Positions 7,470-15,776 of a stretch of DNA of 64,000 bases are shown here, one piece after another; positions within the stretch are counted from its first letter, which is position 1, and every line of letters starts with the position of its first letter. The notes below the pieces were generated by a model. That model was not told the DNA's origin, ran no database searches, and saw only the letters and a program-made list of their open reading frames with translations. The stretch is taken from positions 1-64,000 of the forward strand of contig CAXBBM010000012.1 of assembly GCA_963973915.1 (NCBI GenBank). The letters run 5' to 3'. This DNA is from Polycyclovorans sp002706265 (GTDB taxonomy: Bacteria; Pseudomonadota; Gammaproteobacteria; Nevskiales; Nevskiaceae). Both the position numbers and the translations under genes were made by a program.

Positions 7470-8551
7470 GGCCAGTCCCGCGATGGCGTGAGCATCGACC
7501 CGCCCGTGGCGCGGCCCAGGTTCCAGTACGCCCCGGCGGCGCGGGGATCGCCCTCCATCGGCAGCAGCAGGGTGTGCACCGGGGCGCCGCCCGGCAGCCG
7601 GGCTACGGCTTCATTGAAGTTGCGCAGCCGCTCGGCCCCCGACACCGCGCCGCGCCGCGCCTGGGCGCCCTGGGTCGGCAGGCCATCGGTGATCAGGTAG
7701 ATCGCATCCGGCGCCGGCTGCAATGCCCGGGCAGCGTCGAATGCCGCGTAAAGACGGGTGCCGTCGGCCGGCACGGTCTGCCGCAGGCCGCGAATGGCGG
7801 CGCTGATGTCGGTGCCGCCTCGGGCCGAGAGCCAGCGGTTGGCGGTGCCGTGGGGGGCGCGCACCTGGGTGTTGAAGCTGAGAATCTGAAACTGGCTGCC
7901 GGCCGGAATCTGCGCGCTCATCCAGTCGGCCGCAGCCAGCGCGCGCCGCCATTTGGGCGCCTGCAGCCGGCTGGCCTCGGACTGGTTGCGCCGGCGAATG
8001 GCATCGACAATGGTCTCGCTCAGCATGCTCGCCGAGGCGTCCACCAGAATCAGGATGCGTTGGCCCTGCACCGACAGGCCGCTGAGGTATTGCTGGCGCC
8101 CGTCGCCCTGCACTTCACGAATGGCATCGCCCGCCGGGTCGTTGGCCTGGGCGCGCATTGCCGCGACCTCGCTTTCGAGCGCCAGCAACTCGGCCTGCAT
8201 CTGTTGCAGGCGGGTGCGGCTGGCCGCCTGCTCGCCTTCGAGATTCGGCTGGCGCTCACGCTGCTGCCTGATCTGTTGGCGCAGCCGTTCGGCCTCGGCC
8301 TGCGCCAGTCGCGTCGCCTCCCGCACATCGTCGAGCGCGGCCTGCTGCATCAGCAGGGCCTGCTTTTCGTCGAGCACCGCGTCTTCGAGCGCCTCGACCC
8401 GGGTCATCTGGCTTTCGCTGCCCGGCTGGTTCACCTGCAACACCGCGTGATCGACAATGATGAACAGCAGAATCACCGCGCCAAAGCCGCAGGAGATGGC
8501 GTCGAGAAACGACAGCCCCTGCTCGCTGATGACGCGCTTGCGGCGCTTCAC
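7466..8551 (-). CDS. Membrane-anchored VWA-domain protein with ExbD-like N-terminus (paralogue 1)
   Basis: 361 aa. Same plan as its neighbour: basic start, LSFLDAISCGFGA with D17, one membrane helix (about 19-36), a long heptad-rich coiled coil (about 50-135) and a VWA domain. The MIDAS is complete (D171-A-S173-A-S175), with GGTDISAAI providing the conserved Thr and YLITDGLPT the Asp strand. It overlaps both neighbours by 4 bp. The pair shares the N-terminus closely but differs in the VWA part, which suggests a heteromeric complex and an old gene duplication. Confidence 0.87.
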   Translation of the reverse strand: MKRRKRVISEQGLSFLDAISCGFGAVILLFIIVDHAVLQVNQPGSESQMTRVEALEDAVLDEKQALLMQQAALDDVREATRLAQAEAERLRQQIRQQRERQPNLEGEQAASRTRLQQMQAELLALESEVAAMRAQANDPAGDAIREVQGDGRQQYLSGLSVQGQRILILVDASASMLSETIVDAIRRRNQSEASRLQAPKWRRALAAADWMSAQIPAGSQFQILSFNTQVRAPHGTANRWLSARGGTDISAAIRGLRQTVPADGTRLYAAFDAARALQPAPDAIYLITDGLPTQGAQARRGAVSGAERLRNFNEAVARLPGGAPVHTLLLPMEGDPRAAGAYWNLGRATGGSMLTPSRDWP

Positions 8552-9870
8552 GAATCGCGGACCCGGATGACGCGCAGCACCCGATCCTGCACCTGCAGCC
8601 AGTCGCCGGCCTTCAGGGCCGTGTCGGCCACCAGCGGCGCGCCGTTGAGCTGCACGGCCGAGTCTGCCCGCAACCCCACCGCGCCGTCTTCACGCACCAT
8701 GACCCGCAGGCCCCACGCTTCGGCCACTCGATCTGAGACCAGCGCGGTGGCCTCATCGCCCAGCAGCAGATGGGTCGGCGGGGGCAGGGCCGCCTGCACC
8801 GGTGCTGCAGGCGGCGCGACCGGCGCCGTCGTCTCGGGCGCCTCGGGCGCCTCGGGCGCGGCCCTGGCCGCGGCCGGCAGGCGTGTGACCCACGGCAGGG
8901 CCTCGGCCCCGGTCTGGATGAGCGCGCGGTGCCGCAGGGCGCCCTGCGCCGCCGCCAGTGGCGTCAGCACCTGCGGCGCGGTGCCCAACGCCGTGGTCAG
9001 CGCTTCGATCAGGCCGGGAATGGCGGCGGCGCGGTCGCTGAGCATTACCTGTGCGTCCGGCGCGGCGGCCACGTCTGCGCGCAGCGCCTGGGTGATGCGC
9101 GTGAGCAGCGGGTTGAGCGCCACCACCACCGCGTCTCGGGCCAGGCTGATGCGATGGCTGCGCCCGCCCACCGTCAGCGCCAGTGACGCGACCGGGCTGC
9201 GCGAAAGCTGCGCCAGCCAGTCGGGCAGCGCGTCGTACAGAGCCTGCTCGCTGGCGGCGCTGTGCAGGGGATCGACCCGCGTCTGCCGCACGAAGGCCTC
9301 GGCGATGACCGTGGCGGCCGCGTCCCAGACCGACACCAGACCGGGCTTGGCCAGATCGTGCCCGGCGCCGCGCACCACCGCCGCATCCACCGCCAGCCGC
9401 GTCAGCCACACGCGGTGCAGTTGCACGTCAACGTGCAGCACCACGCCGGGCGCCGAAGCGGGCGCCCCCGCCGCCACCGCGGCCACCGCCGCGTCCACCA
9501 GCCCCACCGCGCCCAGCTCGGCGGCGCGGCACAGCCCCAGCAACAGGCCCAGTTGGTCGGCCTCGAAACTGGAGGGCACCGCCAGCATCAGCGGCTGGCC
9601 TTCGGCAGCCTCGCGCAGTTGCCGCAAGTGCCAGTAGGCCAGGTCGGCGGTGTGGCGCACGCGGCTGAGCGGGCGCTCCAGCGGCGTCTGGTCCAGCTGG
9701 TACCAGAACCGCGAATGGCTCAGTTGCGGCGACCGCCGCGCCAGTTGCCGGGCGCGTTCACCGACGATGATCTGATCGCCGCTGACACTGGCGAAACCCG
9801 GCTCGGTGGCGAGCACCTGCGCGCCGTCGCAGAGCCGCAGCCCGGCATCGTTGACTTCGAGCACGCGCAT
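8548..9870 (-). CDS. Actin/Hsp70-fold ATPase-like protein
   Basis: 440 aa. The N-terminus MRVLEVNDAGLRLCDG resembles a phosphate-1 loop (D-x-G) of the actin/Hsp70/sugar-kinase fold, and LMLAVPSSFEADQLGLLLG followed by GAVGLVDAAVAAVA resembles the beta-strand/helix elements seen in DnaK-like proteins. A Pro/Ala linker (about 350-375) precedes a C-terminal beta-rich domain of roughly 65 residues with VQLNGAPLVADTAL and GDWLQVQDRV, possibly FHA- or S4-like. No signal peptide, so cytoplasmic. Start overlaps the channel gene's stop as TGATG. Role is inferred: cytoplasmic ATPase or assembly factor of the envelope complex; catalytic competence cannot be judged. Confidence 0.65.
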   Translation of the reverse strand: MRVLEVNDAGLRLCDGAQVLATEPGFASVSGDQIIVGERARQLARRSPQLSHSRFWYQLDQTPLERPLSRVRHTADLAYWHLRQLREAAEGQPLMLAVPSSFEADQLGLLLGLCRAAELGAVGLVDAAVAAVAAGAPASAPGVVLHVDVQLHRVWLTRLAVDAAVVRGAGHDLAKPGLVSVWDAAATVIAEAFVRQTRVDPLHSAASEQALYDALPDWLAQLSRSPVASLALTVGGRSHRISLARDAVVVALNPLLTRITQALRADVAAAPDAQVMLSDRAAAIPGLIEALTTALGTAPQVLTPLAAAQGALRHRALIQTGAEALPWVTRLPAAARAAPEAPEAPETTAPVAPPAAPVQAALPPPTHLLLGDEATALVSDRVAEAWGLRVMVREDGAVGLRADSAVQLNGAPLVADTALKAGDWLQVQDRVLRVIRVRDS

Positions 9871-10679
9871 CAGGGGGCCTGCAGATGCTGAATGAGGCGC
9901 CGGTCGCAGTAGCGGCGGGTCTCGATGACCAGGCGCTCCTGCATCAATTGCAGCTGGTGCAGAAAGAACATGAGGATGATGCTGAGAATCAGCGCGATCA
10001 GGGTCGAGTTGAACGCCACGCCCAGGGCGGCGGTGACGCCGGTGATGTCGCCCTCGACCGCCTGGTGCGCCATGCCCAGCGCATCGCCGATGCCGCGCAC
10101 GGTGCCGATGAAGCCGATCGACGGAATCGCCCAGGCGATGTAGCGAATCATCGACAGTTCGGAGTCGAGCCGGTCGGTGCGCGACTCGCACACCTGATCG
10201 ACCGCCACCGCCACATCCTGAATGCTGCGGGTCGATCGAAAGCGTTGCAGCGCCGTCAACAGGGCCTCGGGCAGCAGGCGTTCGCGCGCCGCGACCGGCA
10301 GCGCTTCGATGGCGCGTGCGTACTGGCGCGCGTCTTCGGGCAACAGGCTCTGGCCTTCCGGCACCTGCAGCAGCTCGGTGGCGAAGGCGCGGCGCTCATC
10401 GATGACCTGCCGCGCCTTGTAGCCGATGATGGCCATGCCCCAGAACATGAGAATGAAGCAGATCTCCTGCTCGGCATCCTTGAGCACCACCCAGGTCGAG
10501 CGCTCGGTGATCGCCGATGGATCGGCCGCCAGGGTCTGCGCCTGCAGCGCCAGGGCCGCGGCGGCCTGCGGCCGAATCAGGCCCACGTACACGGCGTGCA
10601 CCAACACGATGGCCACCAGCAGCGCGAACAGTTGGTAGACGAACTCGACCGGAAACTGCCGGGGCAGGCTGGGTGACAT
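9870..10679 (-). CDS. MotA/TolQ/ExbB-type proton channel protein
   Basis: 269 aa, four membrane segments (about 13-35, 71-87, 177-197 and 213-241). The last two carry the family signature: IPSIGFIGTVRGIGDALGM and VTAALGVAFNSTLIALIL. A large cytoplasmic loop (about 90-175) separates the second and third helices, as in MotA/ExbB proteins. The ATG at 10679 is preceded by AGGAG. It sits between the actin-like gene and the small proline-rich protein gene. No MotB/TolR/ExbD gene of ordinary form is present; the two VWA proteins downstream supply the ExbD-like helix. Confidence 0.88.
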   Translation of the reverse strand: MSPSLPRQFPVEFVYQLFALLVAIVLVHAVYVGLIRPQAAAALALQAQTLAADPSAITERSTWVVLKDAEQEICFILMFWGMAIIGYKARQVIDERRAFATELLQVPEGQSLLPEDARQYARAIEALPVAARERLLPEALLTALQRFRSTRSIQDVAVAVDQVCESRTDRLDSELSMIRYIAWAIPSIGFIGTVRGIGDALGMAHQAVEGDITGVTAALGVAFNSTLIALILSIILMFFLHQLQLMQERLVIETRRYCDRRLIQHLQAP

Positions 10680-10701
10680 CACAAGACTCCTGTTGAACCA
10701 C

Positions 10702-10935
10702 TCACAGATCAGCGGGGAAATCGACCTCGGCATCGGCCGAGACTTCTTCGCTGGGACGGTACTTCCGGTCCGGCGGCGGCGCATCCGGCGGCGCATCCGG
10801 CGGCGCGCTGGGTGCCGGTGTTGCGGTCGGTGAGACCGGCGGTGGGGCGGCCGGGGCCTGCGCCCCGGCCCGCGACGCGGCCACCAGCAGCAGCGCGGCG
10901 ATCAGCACGCCGGCGGTCACGGGTTTACTCGGCAT
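10702..10935 (-). CDS. Small exported proline/alanine-rich protein
   Basis: 77 aa. Signal peptide (LIAALLLVAASRAGAQ) followed by a low-complexity Pro/Ala segment with the 12-bp repeat GGCGGCGCATCC (PPDA units, 10779-10811 region) and an acidic tail with KYRPSEEVSADAEVDFP. Start overlaps the end of the PEGA/FGE gene by 11 bp. Its acidic conserved-looking tail might be the functional part, with the Pro-rich stretch acting as a periplasmic spacer. No family recognised. Confidence 0.65.
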   Translation of the reverse strand: MPSKPVTAGVLIAALLLVAASRAGAQAPAAPPPVSPTATPAPSAPPDAPPDAPPPDRKYRPSEEVSADAEVDFPADL

Positions 10936-12973
10936 AACGCGCCACCCTGAAGCCCAGATCGTCGCGTTCGGCCCGCGCGAAGTCGCGCCAGGCCAGCCGC
11001 AACTCGGTGATGCGGCCGTGCCGGTAGCTCGACCCGCGCACCACCCGGTCACCGCCCTGCGCGGCGCCGAACGGGTCTACCTGCGGCTGCGGGCTGATCA
11101 CCAGCGTGCCGTCGTAGCGGTCGTGCATCCACTCGCTGACATTGCCGCCCATGTCGAACAGGCCGACGCGACTGACGGCGTAGCGCCCCACCGGCGCACT
11201 GGCGGCATATCCGTCGTCGTAGCCGGCCATCCAGTCGTTGACCAGCGCCTTGGCGCGCTCGTCGGCAAAGTTGCCGCTGCCGGGCGGCGGCGGCATGGCG
11301 GCGCCCCAGGGGTAACGCAGCGGCGTGGGCTGCAAGGCATGGCGCGCGGCCCATGCCCACTCGGCTTCGCTGGGCAGTCGATAGCCGGTGCCCACCGGGG
11401 TGATCAACTCGCCTTCGTGGGTGTACGCCGGCGTGAGCCCCTGCTGGGCACTGAGCCAGTTGCAGTAGCGCACCGCCTGCAGCCAGCTGACGCGCACCAC
11501 CGGCTGCTGTTCGTTGTCGAGCGTCTGCCGGCCGGTCACGCCGGACACGTGGCTGCCCAGAAATGTGCGGAACTGGGCGTTGGTGACCTCGGTGGTCGAC
11601 AGATAGAAATGGCGGGTCAGCGTGATGGGCCGTTGGCCCTCGTTGGCCTGGCGGCCCTGGTCATTGCGCGGCGTGCCCAGCGTGAACGAACCCGGCGGGA
11701 TGCGCTTGAGCGTGTGGCCATTGGCGGCCGAGACGGTGGGCGGCATGCTCGCCAGCCGTGCCTCGGCCTCGGTCAGCAGTTTCACGGTCACGCGCTGTTC
11801 GCTGTCGGGCTGCGGCGTGAAGGTGCTGCCCTGGCTGACGTGGCCGGCCTTGCGCACCTGAAGCTGATGGCTGCGGGCCGGCAGGCGCAGGGTGCGGCCG
11901 CTGACCTGCACCGGCTTGCCGTCGATCAGCACCTCGGCATCGGCAGGCGTGATCTCGAAGCGCACCGCGCCGAGAACCGGCGTCAGCTCGAACCGCAGCG
12001 ACTCGCGACCCTCGGGCGCCAGGGTGACGCGCTGCTCGGTGGCGCTGTGCCCCTCAAGACTGACCTTCACCGTATGGGCCTGGTTGGCGGTCAGGCTCAA
12101 GGTCAGCGGCGTATTGCCGCGAAAGGTGCCGCCCACGCGCACCGCCGCCCCGCTGGGTTCGCTGGTGACGGCCACCTGGCCGTCGGCGGGTTCCAGCGTG
12201 ACGGGCGGCACGGTCTGGGGCACGTCGGCGACCACCGTCAGCGTGCGCGTCCAGGGCTTGAAGCCGGGCGCGCTCAGGGTCACCTGCCGCTCGCCGGCGC
12301 CCATGTCCACCGTTGCCGGGGTCTTGGCTTCGGCCTTGCCATCGACCTCGATGGTCGCGCCGGGCGGGGTCGAACTGAGGCTGACCGGCGCCCACGCGGG
12401 CGTCAGCGCCACATTGACACGCAGCTCGTCGCCGCCGCCGGTGATCTCGATGGTCTGGGTGTGGTCCTCGTGCCGCGCGGCCGACACGCGCAGTTCATAA
12501 GTGCCCTGCTCAAGCGCGATGAAGGGCACCGGCAGGGTCGCCTTCGCAGTGCCGTCGATGGCCACCTCGGCTGCCTCGGGGGTGCTGTGCACCACCAGGC
12601 GCCCCGGCAGCAGCGCCATCTCGAATGTGTGCGTCTGGCTGGGTTCGGGCCCCACGGTGAAGCGTGCGTCCAGATCGTGATAACGCGCCTTTTGGGCCTG
12701 CACGCGGTATTCGCCGGCCGGCATCAGGTAGCGCTCGCCCCAGCGCAGCACCAGACCGCCCGACACCTCAAGGTGTTCGGGCGCGGGCGTCACCGAGACC
12801 GTGACGGCGCGCGCGGTGAACAAGAAGCCCATCGCCAGCCCGAACAGCAGCAGGCCCGCGCCCACGGCCGCGTAGATCCACGCCCGCCGCGACACCGGGC
12901 GGCGCGGCGGGCGGCCACCCGGTGAGGGCGGCTGATAGGCCTGCGGCTGAATCACGGTGTCCGGCGAACTCAC
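10925..12973 (-). CDS. PEGA-repeat membrane protein with C-terminal FGE/SUMF1-fold domain
   Basis: 682 aa. Cytoplasmic Pro-rich start, one membrane helix (about 31-53), then five PEGA-like beta modules beginning near residues 55, 123, 196, 264 and 335 (for example STPPGATIEVDGK and TSEPSGAAVRVGG). From about 420 to the end it has the formylglycine-generating-enzyme fold: IPPGSFTLGT, STTEVTNAQF, GYRLPSEAEWAWAAR, LFDMGGNVSEWMHD and VVRGSSY. The C-terminal Cys pair that binds copper in catalytic FGEs is absent (only C in YCNWL), so it is probably a binding domain and not an enzyme. Start overlaps the upstream gene by 4 bp. Confidence 0.87.
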   Translation of the reverse strand: MSSPDTVIQPQAYQPPSPGGRPPRRPVSRRAWIYAAVGAGLLLFGLAMGFLFTARAVTVSVTPAPEHLEVSGGLVLRWGERYLMPAGEYRVQAQKARYHDLDARFTVGPEPSQTHTFEMALLPGRLVVHSTPEAAEVAIDGTAKATLPVPFIALEQGTYELRVSAARHEDHTQTIEITGGGDELRVNVALTPAWAPVSLSSTPPGATIEVDGKAEAKTPATVDMGAGERQVTLSAPGFKPWTRTLTVVADVPQTVPPVTLEPADGQVAVTSEPSGAAVRVGGTFRGNTPLTLSLTANQAHTVKVSLEGHSATEQRVTLAPEGRESLRFELTPVLGAVRFEITPADAEVLIDGKPVQVSGRTLRLPARSHQLQVRKAGHVSQGSTFTPQPDSEQRVTVKLLTEAEARLASMPPTVSAANGHTLKRIPPGSFTLGTPRNDQGRQANEGQRPITLTRHFYLSTTEVTNAQFRTFLGSHVSGVTGRQTLDNEQQPVVRVSWLQAVRYCNWLSAQQGLTPAYTHEGELITPVGTGYRLPSEAEWAWAARHALQPTPLRYPWGAAMPPPPGSGNFADERAKALVNDWMAGYDDGYAASAPVGRYAVSRVGLFDMGGNVSEWMHDRYDGTLVISPQPQVDPFGAAQGGDRVVRGSSYRHGRITELRLAWRDFARAERDDLGFRVARYAE

Positions 12974-14571
12974 AAGGCATCCTCTGCTCGAATTGCCACG
13001 GTCACCGGCTGACCGGGCGTCACTCCAAACTCGACCCGCACGTCGCGGTAGCCGCGACGCGCTCCCACGGCAATGTACCGCCCCGGCAGCAACTGCAACT
13101 GCCGGTCGGTGAAGCGCCCCTGATCGCCGACCCGGTACACGGTGACCTCGGTGGCGCCGTCTGAGGTCAGGCGCACCGCCACCGGCGTGCGCGCCGCCGC
13201 AAGCTGCGCCTGCAATGCGCTGATCTGGCCGCGCAGTCGCGGCCCCGCCGGGGCGAGGGCCTGCGCGCTGTCCAGCAGCTGCTCGGCTTCGGCCTGCACG
13301 GCCGGCGCATAGAGCCGCTGTGGCTGACTGATCAAGGTGTGCATCTGCGCCGCCAGCGCGGCGCGGGGCTGCGCCATTCGCAAGCCGGCCTGGGCCTCGG
13401 CGCGATGCGCGTCCTCGGCCAGCACCGCCTGGTAGTGCTGCGCGGCCGCGTCCCAGCGCTCATCGGCCACGGCGGCGCTGGCCTGCTGCATCAGGCCGTC
13501 GATGCGCTGTGCGCGGCGTGCGTCGGCCAGCCGGGACTGGGCCGCGCGCACGGCGGCGTCGCCGGGTCGTAACGCCGCCGCACGGCTCAGCGCTGCTTCG
13601 GCGGCCTCGAAACGCGCGGCGTCCAGTGCCGTCAGCGCCTCGCCCATGACCTGCTGAAAGCGCGCCTTGGCCTGCACGCCGCCGACGCGGGCCAGGCCCT
13701 CGCGGGCGCGTTGCATCTCGCCGTCCACGGCCACCGCGTCGCGAAACCCCTGTTCGGCCCCGGGCAGATCGCCCGCCTGCTCGGCCGCTTCGGCGGCGCG
13801 CAGGCGCGCCATGACCTCGGGCAGGGTGGTCAGGCGTGCGGCCACGGCCTGCACGGCGGCGCTGTCGCCATCAATGGCCGTGGCCAGTGCCACCGCCCGG
13901 CCGGCGGCCTCGGCATCGCCTGTCTGCAGCGCGGCGTCGGCGGCATTGAGCGCCTCGCGCAGCACCTCGGGCACGCGCGTCTGCAGCGCGGCGAACGCGG
14001 CATCGGCGGCGGCGTACTGCTCGGCGGCAGCGCTGAACTGGCGCGCGCGCATCTGCGCCTCGGCGGCGGCCTGCTGCGCTTGCGCGGCGGCGAAGGGCGC
14101 GGCCGCCCATTGGGTGACCGCCCGGGCCTCAAGAGCGGTGATGCGCTCGGCAAGGGTGTCGGCCAGAGCCTGCGCCCGGGCGCGGGCCTGCAGGGCTTCG
14201 GGGTTGTCCCAGGGGGCCGGAGTGGCGGTGACCGCCGGTGGGGCGCCGTCGGCGGGGTCGTCGGCTTCGGCGGGCGCCGAGGCCGTTGCTGCCGCCCCGG
14301 AGGCGGCCGGTGCCGGCGGACGATTCAGCCACTGCAGGCCCGCCATCAGCGCCAGTCCCAGAACGACGAGCACGATGGCGGCGATGAGCACCGTGCGGGC
14401 CGCAACCCCCGGCGCCTCCTGCGCGGCGGGGTGTGGGCCGGGTGAAGGCGATGATGACGACGGCGACGGCGATGGCGAGTCGGGGCGGGGCGCGCCCAGG
14501 GGCTGCACGTCCACCGGCCGTATCGGCGTGAATCCCGGCTCGTCGTGCTCAGGCGGCAATGCGGCCACCAC
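12970..14571 (-). CDS. TPR-like/coiled-coil membrane protein with PEGA-like C-terminus
   Basis: About 533 aa. Cytoplasmic Pro/Ser-rich head (about 1-60), membrane helix (VLIAAIVLVVLGLALMAGL), an Ala-rich periplasmic region of helical repeats (ARFEAAEAALSRAAALRPGD and similar TPR-like pairs), and a C-terminal beta module VAVRLTSDGATEVTVYRVGD / LLPGRYIAVGARRGYRDV that resembles a PEGA unit. There is no ATG at a sensible place: GTG at 14571 or 14568, or TTG at 14559 behind TAGGGG, must serve as start, so the first residues are uncertain. The stop overlaps the PEGA/FGE gene by 4 bp. Confidence 0.75.
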   Translation of the reverse strand: MVAALPPEHDEPGFTPIRPVDVQPLGAPRPDSPSPSPSSSSPSPGPHPAAQEAPGVAARTVLIAAIVLVVLGLALMAGLQWLNRPPAPAASGAAATASAPAEADDPADGAPPAVTATPAPWDNPEALQARARAQALADTLAERITALEARAVTQWAAAPFAAAQAQQAAAEAQMRARQFSAAAEQYAAADAAFAALQTRVPEVLREALNAADAALQTGDAEAAGRAVALATAIDGDSAAVQAVAARLTTLPEVMARLRAAEAAEQAGDLPGAEQGFRDAVAVDGEMQRAREGLARVGGVQAKARFQQVMGEALTALDAARFEAAEAALSRAAALRPGDAAVRAAQSRLADARRAQRIDGLMQQASAAVADERWDAAAQHYQAVLAEDAHRAEAQAGLRMAQPRAALAAQMHTLISQPQRLYAPAVQAEAEQLLDSAQALAPAGPRLRGQISALQAQLAAARTPVAVRLTSDGATEVTVYRVGDQGRFTDRQLQLLPGRYIAVGARRGYRDVRVEFGVTPGQPVTVAIRAEDAL

Positions 14572-14573
14572 CC

Positions 14574-15776
14574 CTACAACGTGCCACGTTCGGCGGCGAC
14601 CATCTGCGCCAGCAGGGCCTGCCACTGGCGGTACTGCTCTTCGGCCGAGCCGGTGAGCATGATGGTTTTGCCATCGAGCTGAACGGTCTGCGGCTCGACC
14701 TCGGAGGCCAGCGAGGCGTTGAGTTCGCGCAGTGACTCCTCGTGCAGCTTGCGTTCCTGCCCTTTGGCAATGCCGGACTGTATGCCGAAGATGCCGCCGA
14801 TCACCGCCGCCTGGCCGATGGTCGATTGCGCCTGATTGTCGGAAGTGGCCACGGCGGCGATGCCGCCCAGAATGGCCGCCGCGCCCAGAATCTTGCGCTG
14901 CCACTCGGCCGCTTTCAGCTCGCGCAGCGCCAAGGCTTCGCGATAGGTTGCCTCGCGCCACTCCTGGTACGACTTGCCGATGTTCTGCCGGTAGTTGGCG
15001 TAGTGGGCGTCCAGCGTGTCGACCAGCAATTCTTCGCGGGTGCGAATCTGCTCGACCCGCGCCAGCACCGGATCATTGGCCGGCGGCAGGCGGTTTACGC
15101 TGACCCGGCCGCGACGGTCGGTGTCGAGGTACTGGGCAAAGCGGTCGGGCGCCATCTGCGCGGCAAAGCGCATTTCGGCCACACGCCGCAGGGCGACCAG
15201 GTCAGACGGGTTCATCTCGCGGCGCTCGGCGAGCAGGTCGTTGGCGATGCGGTTGTAGATGTCCTGAAACGGATCGCTGCCGGCCGGCAGCTTCTCGGTG
15301 TAGGCATATTCGGCGGCGGTTTCTTCGTAGGTCTTGTCCAGCCAGACCCGGCCGGTGGCGTCTTCGGCGGTAATCGCCAGCTTCAGCAGCTCGCCGTCCG
15401 ATTCAAGGATTGTGCCCCGCACCGTGACCTCGGCGGTGTTCACCGCGGCCGGCACCACGCGCACCGCGCCCCAGTAGCCGGTGTTCTGCAGGGTGTCGCG
15501 CAGCACGTGCGGCAGGTACTTGGCCTCGGCTTCACGCACGGCGGGAATCACGTTGTTCTTTTCCTGCGCCTTGATGGTGTCGGGAATGCCGGGGTCGAAG
15601 GTCACGATCGCCACCTGCAGCAGGGCCTCGGGCGGCACCTCGGCCTGTGCGTATTGCGCCTGGGTGCTGCCCACTTTCTTGACCTGCTGCGACACGCAGC
15701 CGCTGGCCAGGGCGGCCAGCAGCAGGGCCCAGATCAGGGGCGCGGAGGTGCGCGCGGGTAGGTGTGCTCGATCCAT
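14574..15776 (-). CDS. Envelope operon lipoprotein, full-length copy
   Basis: 400 aa. Lipobox ALASGC at residue 27. After a linker, ALLQVAIVTFDPGIP and VIPAVREAEAKYLPHVLR resemble lipoproteins that combine a small mixed alpha/beta domain with a long helical body. Later WLDKTYEETAAEYAY and a glycine-rich segment ILGAAAILGGIAAVATS, with AVIGGIFGIQSG, suggest a membrane-associated hairpin. The ATG at 15776 overlaps the TGA of the previous gene (TGATG). Its first 91 codons are repeated exactly at the start of the chimeric gene at 17682. Confidence 0.78.
   Translation of the reverse strand: MDRAHLPARTSAPLIWALLLAALASGCVSQQVKKVGSTQAQYAQAEVPPEALLQVAIVTFDPGIPDTIKAQEKNNVIPAVREAEAKYLPHVLRDTLQNTGYWGAVRVVPAAVNTAEVTVRGTILESDGELLKLAITAEDATGRVWLDKTYEETAAEYAYTEKLPAGSDPFQDIYNRIANDLLAERREMNPSDLVALRRVAEMRFAAQMAPDRFAQYLDTDRRGRVSVNRLPPANDPVLARVEQIRTREELLVDTLDAHYANYRQNIGKSYQEWREATYREALALRELKAAEWQRKILGAAAILGGIAAVATSDNQAQSTIGQAAVIGGIFGIQSGIAKGQERKLHEESLRELNASLASEVEPQTVQLDGKTIMLTGSAEEQYRQWQALLAQMVAAERGTL

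Noticed and set aside
10779..10811. GGCGGCGCATCC tandem repeat as a DNA element
   Set aside because: It encodes PPDA units in the small proline-rich protein and has no feature outside the gene.
11018..12925. 635-codon open frame antisense to the PEGA/FGE gene
   Set aside because: Mirror frame of a high-GC gene; no start signal, no motif, and the opposite strand has complete PEGA and FGE signatures.
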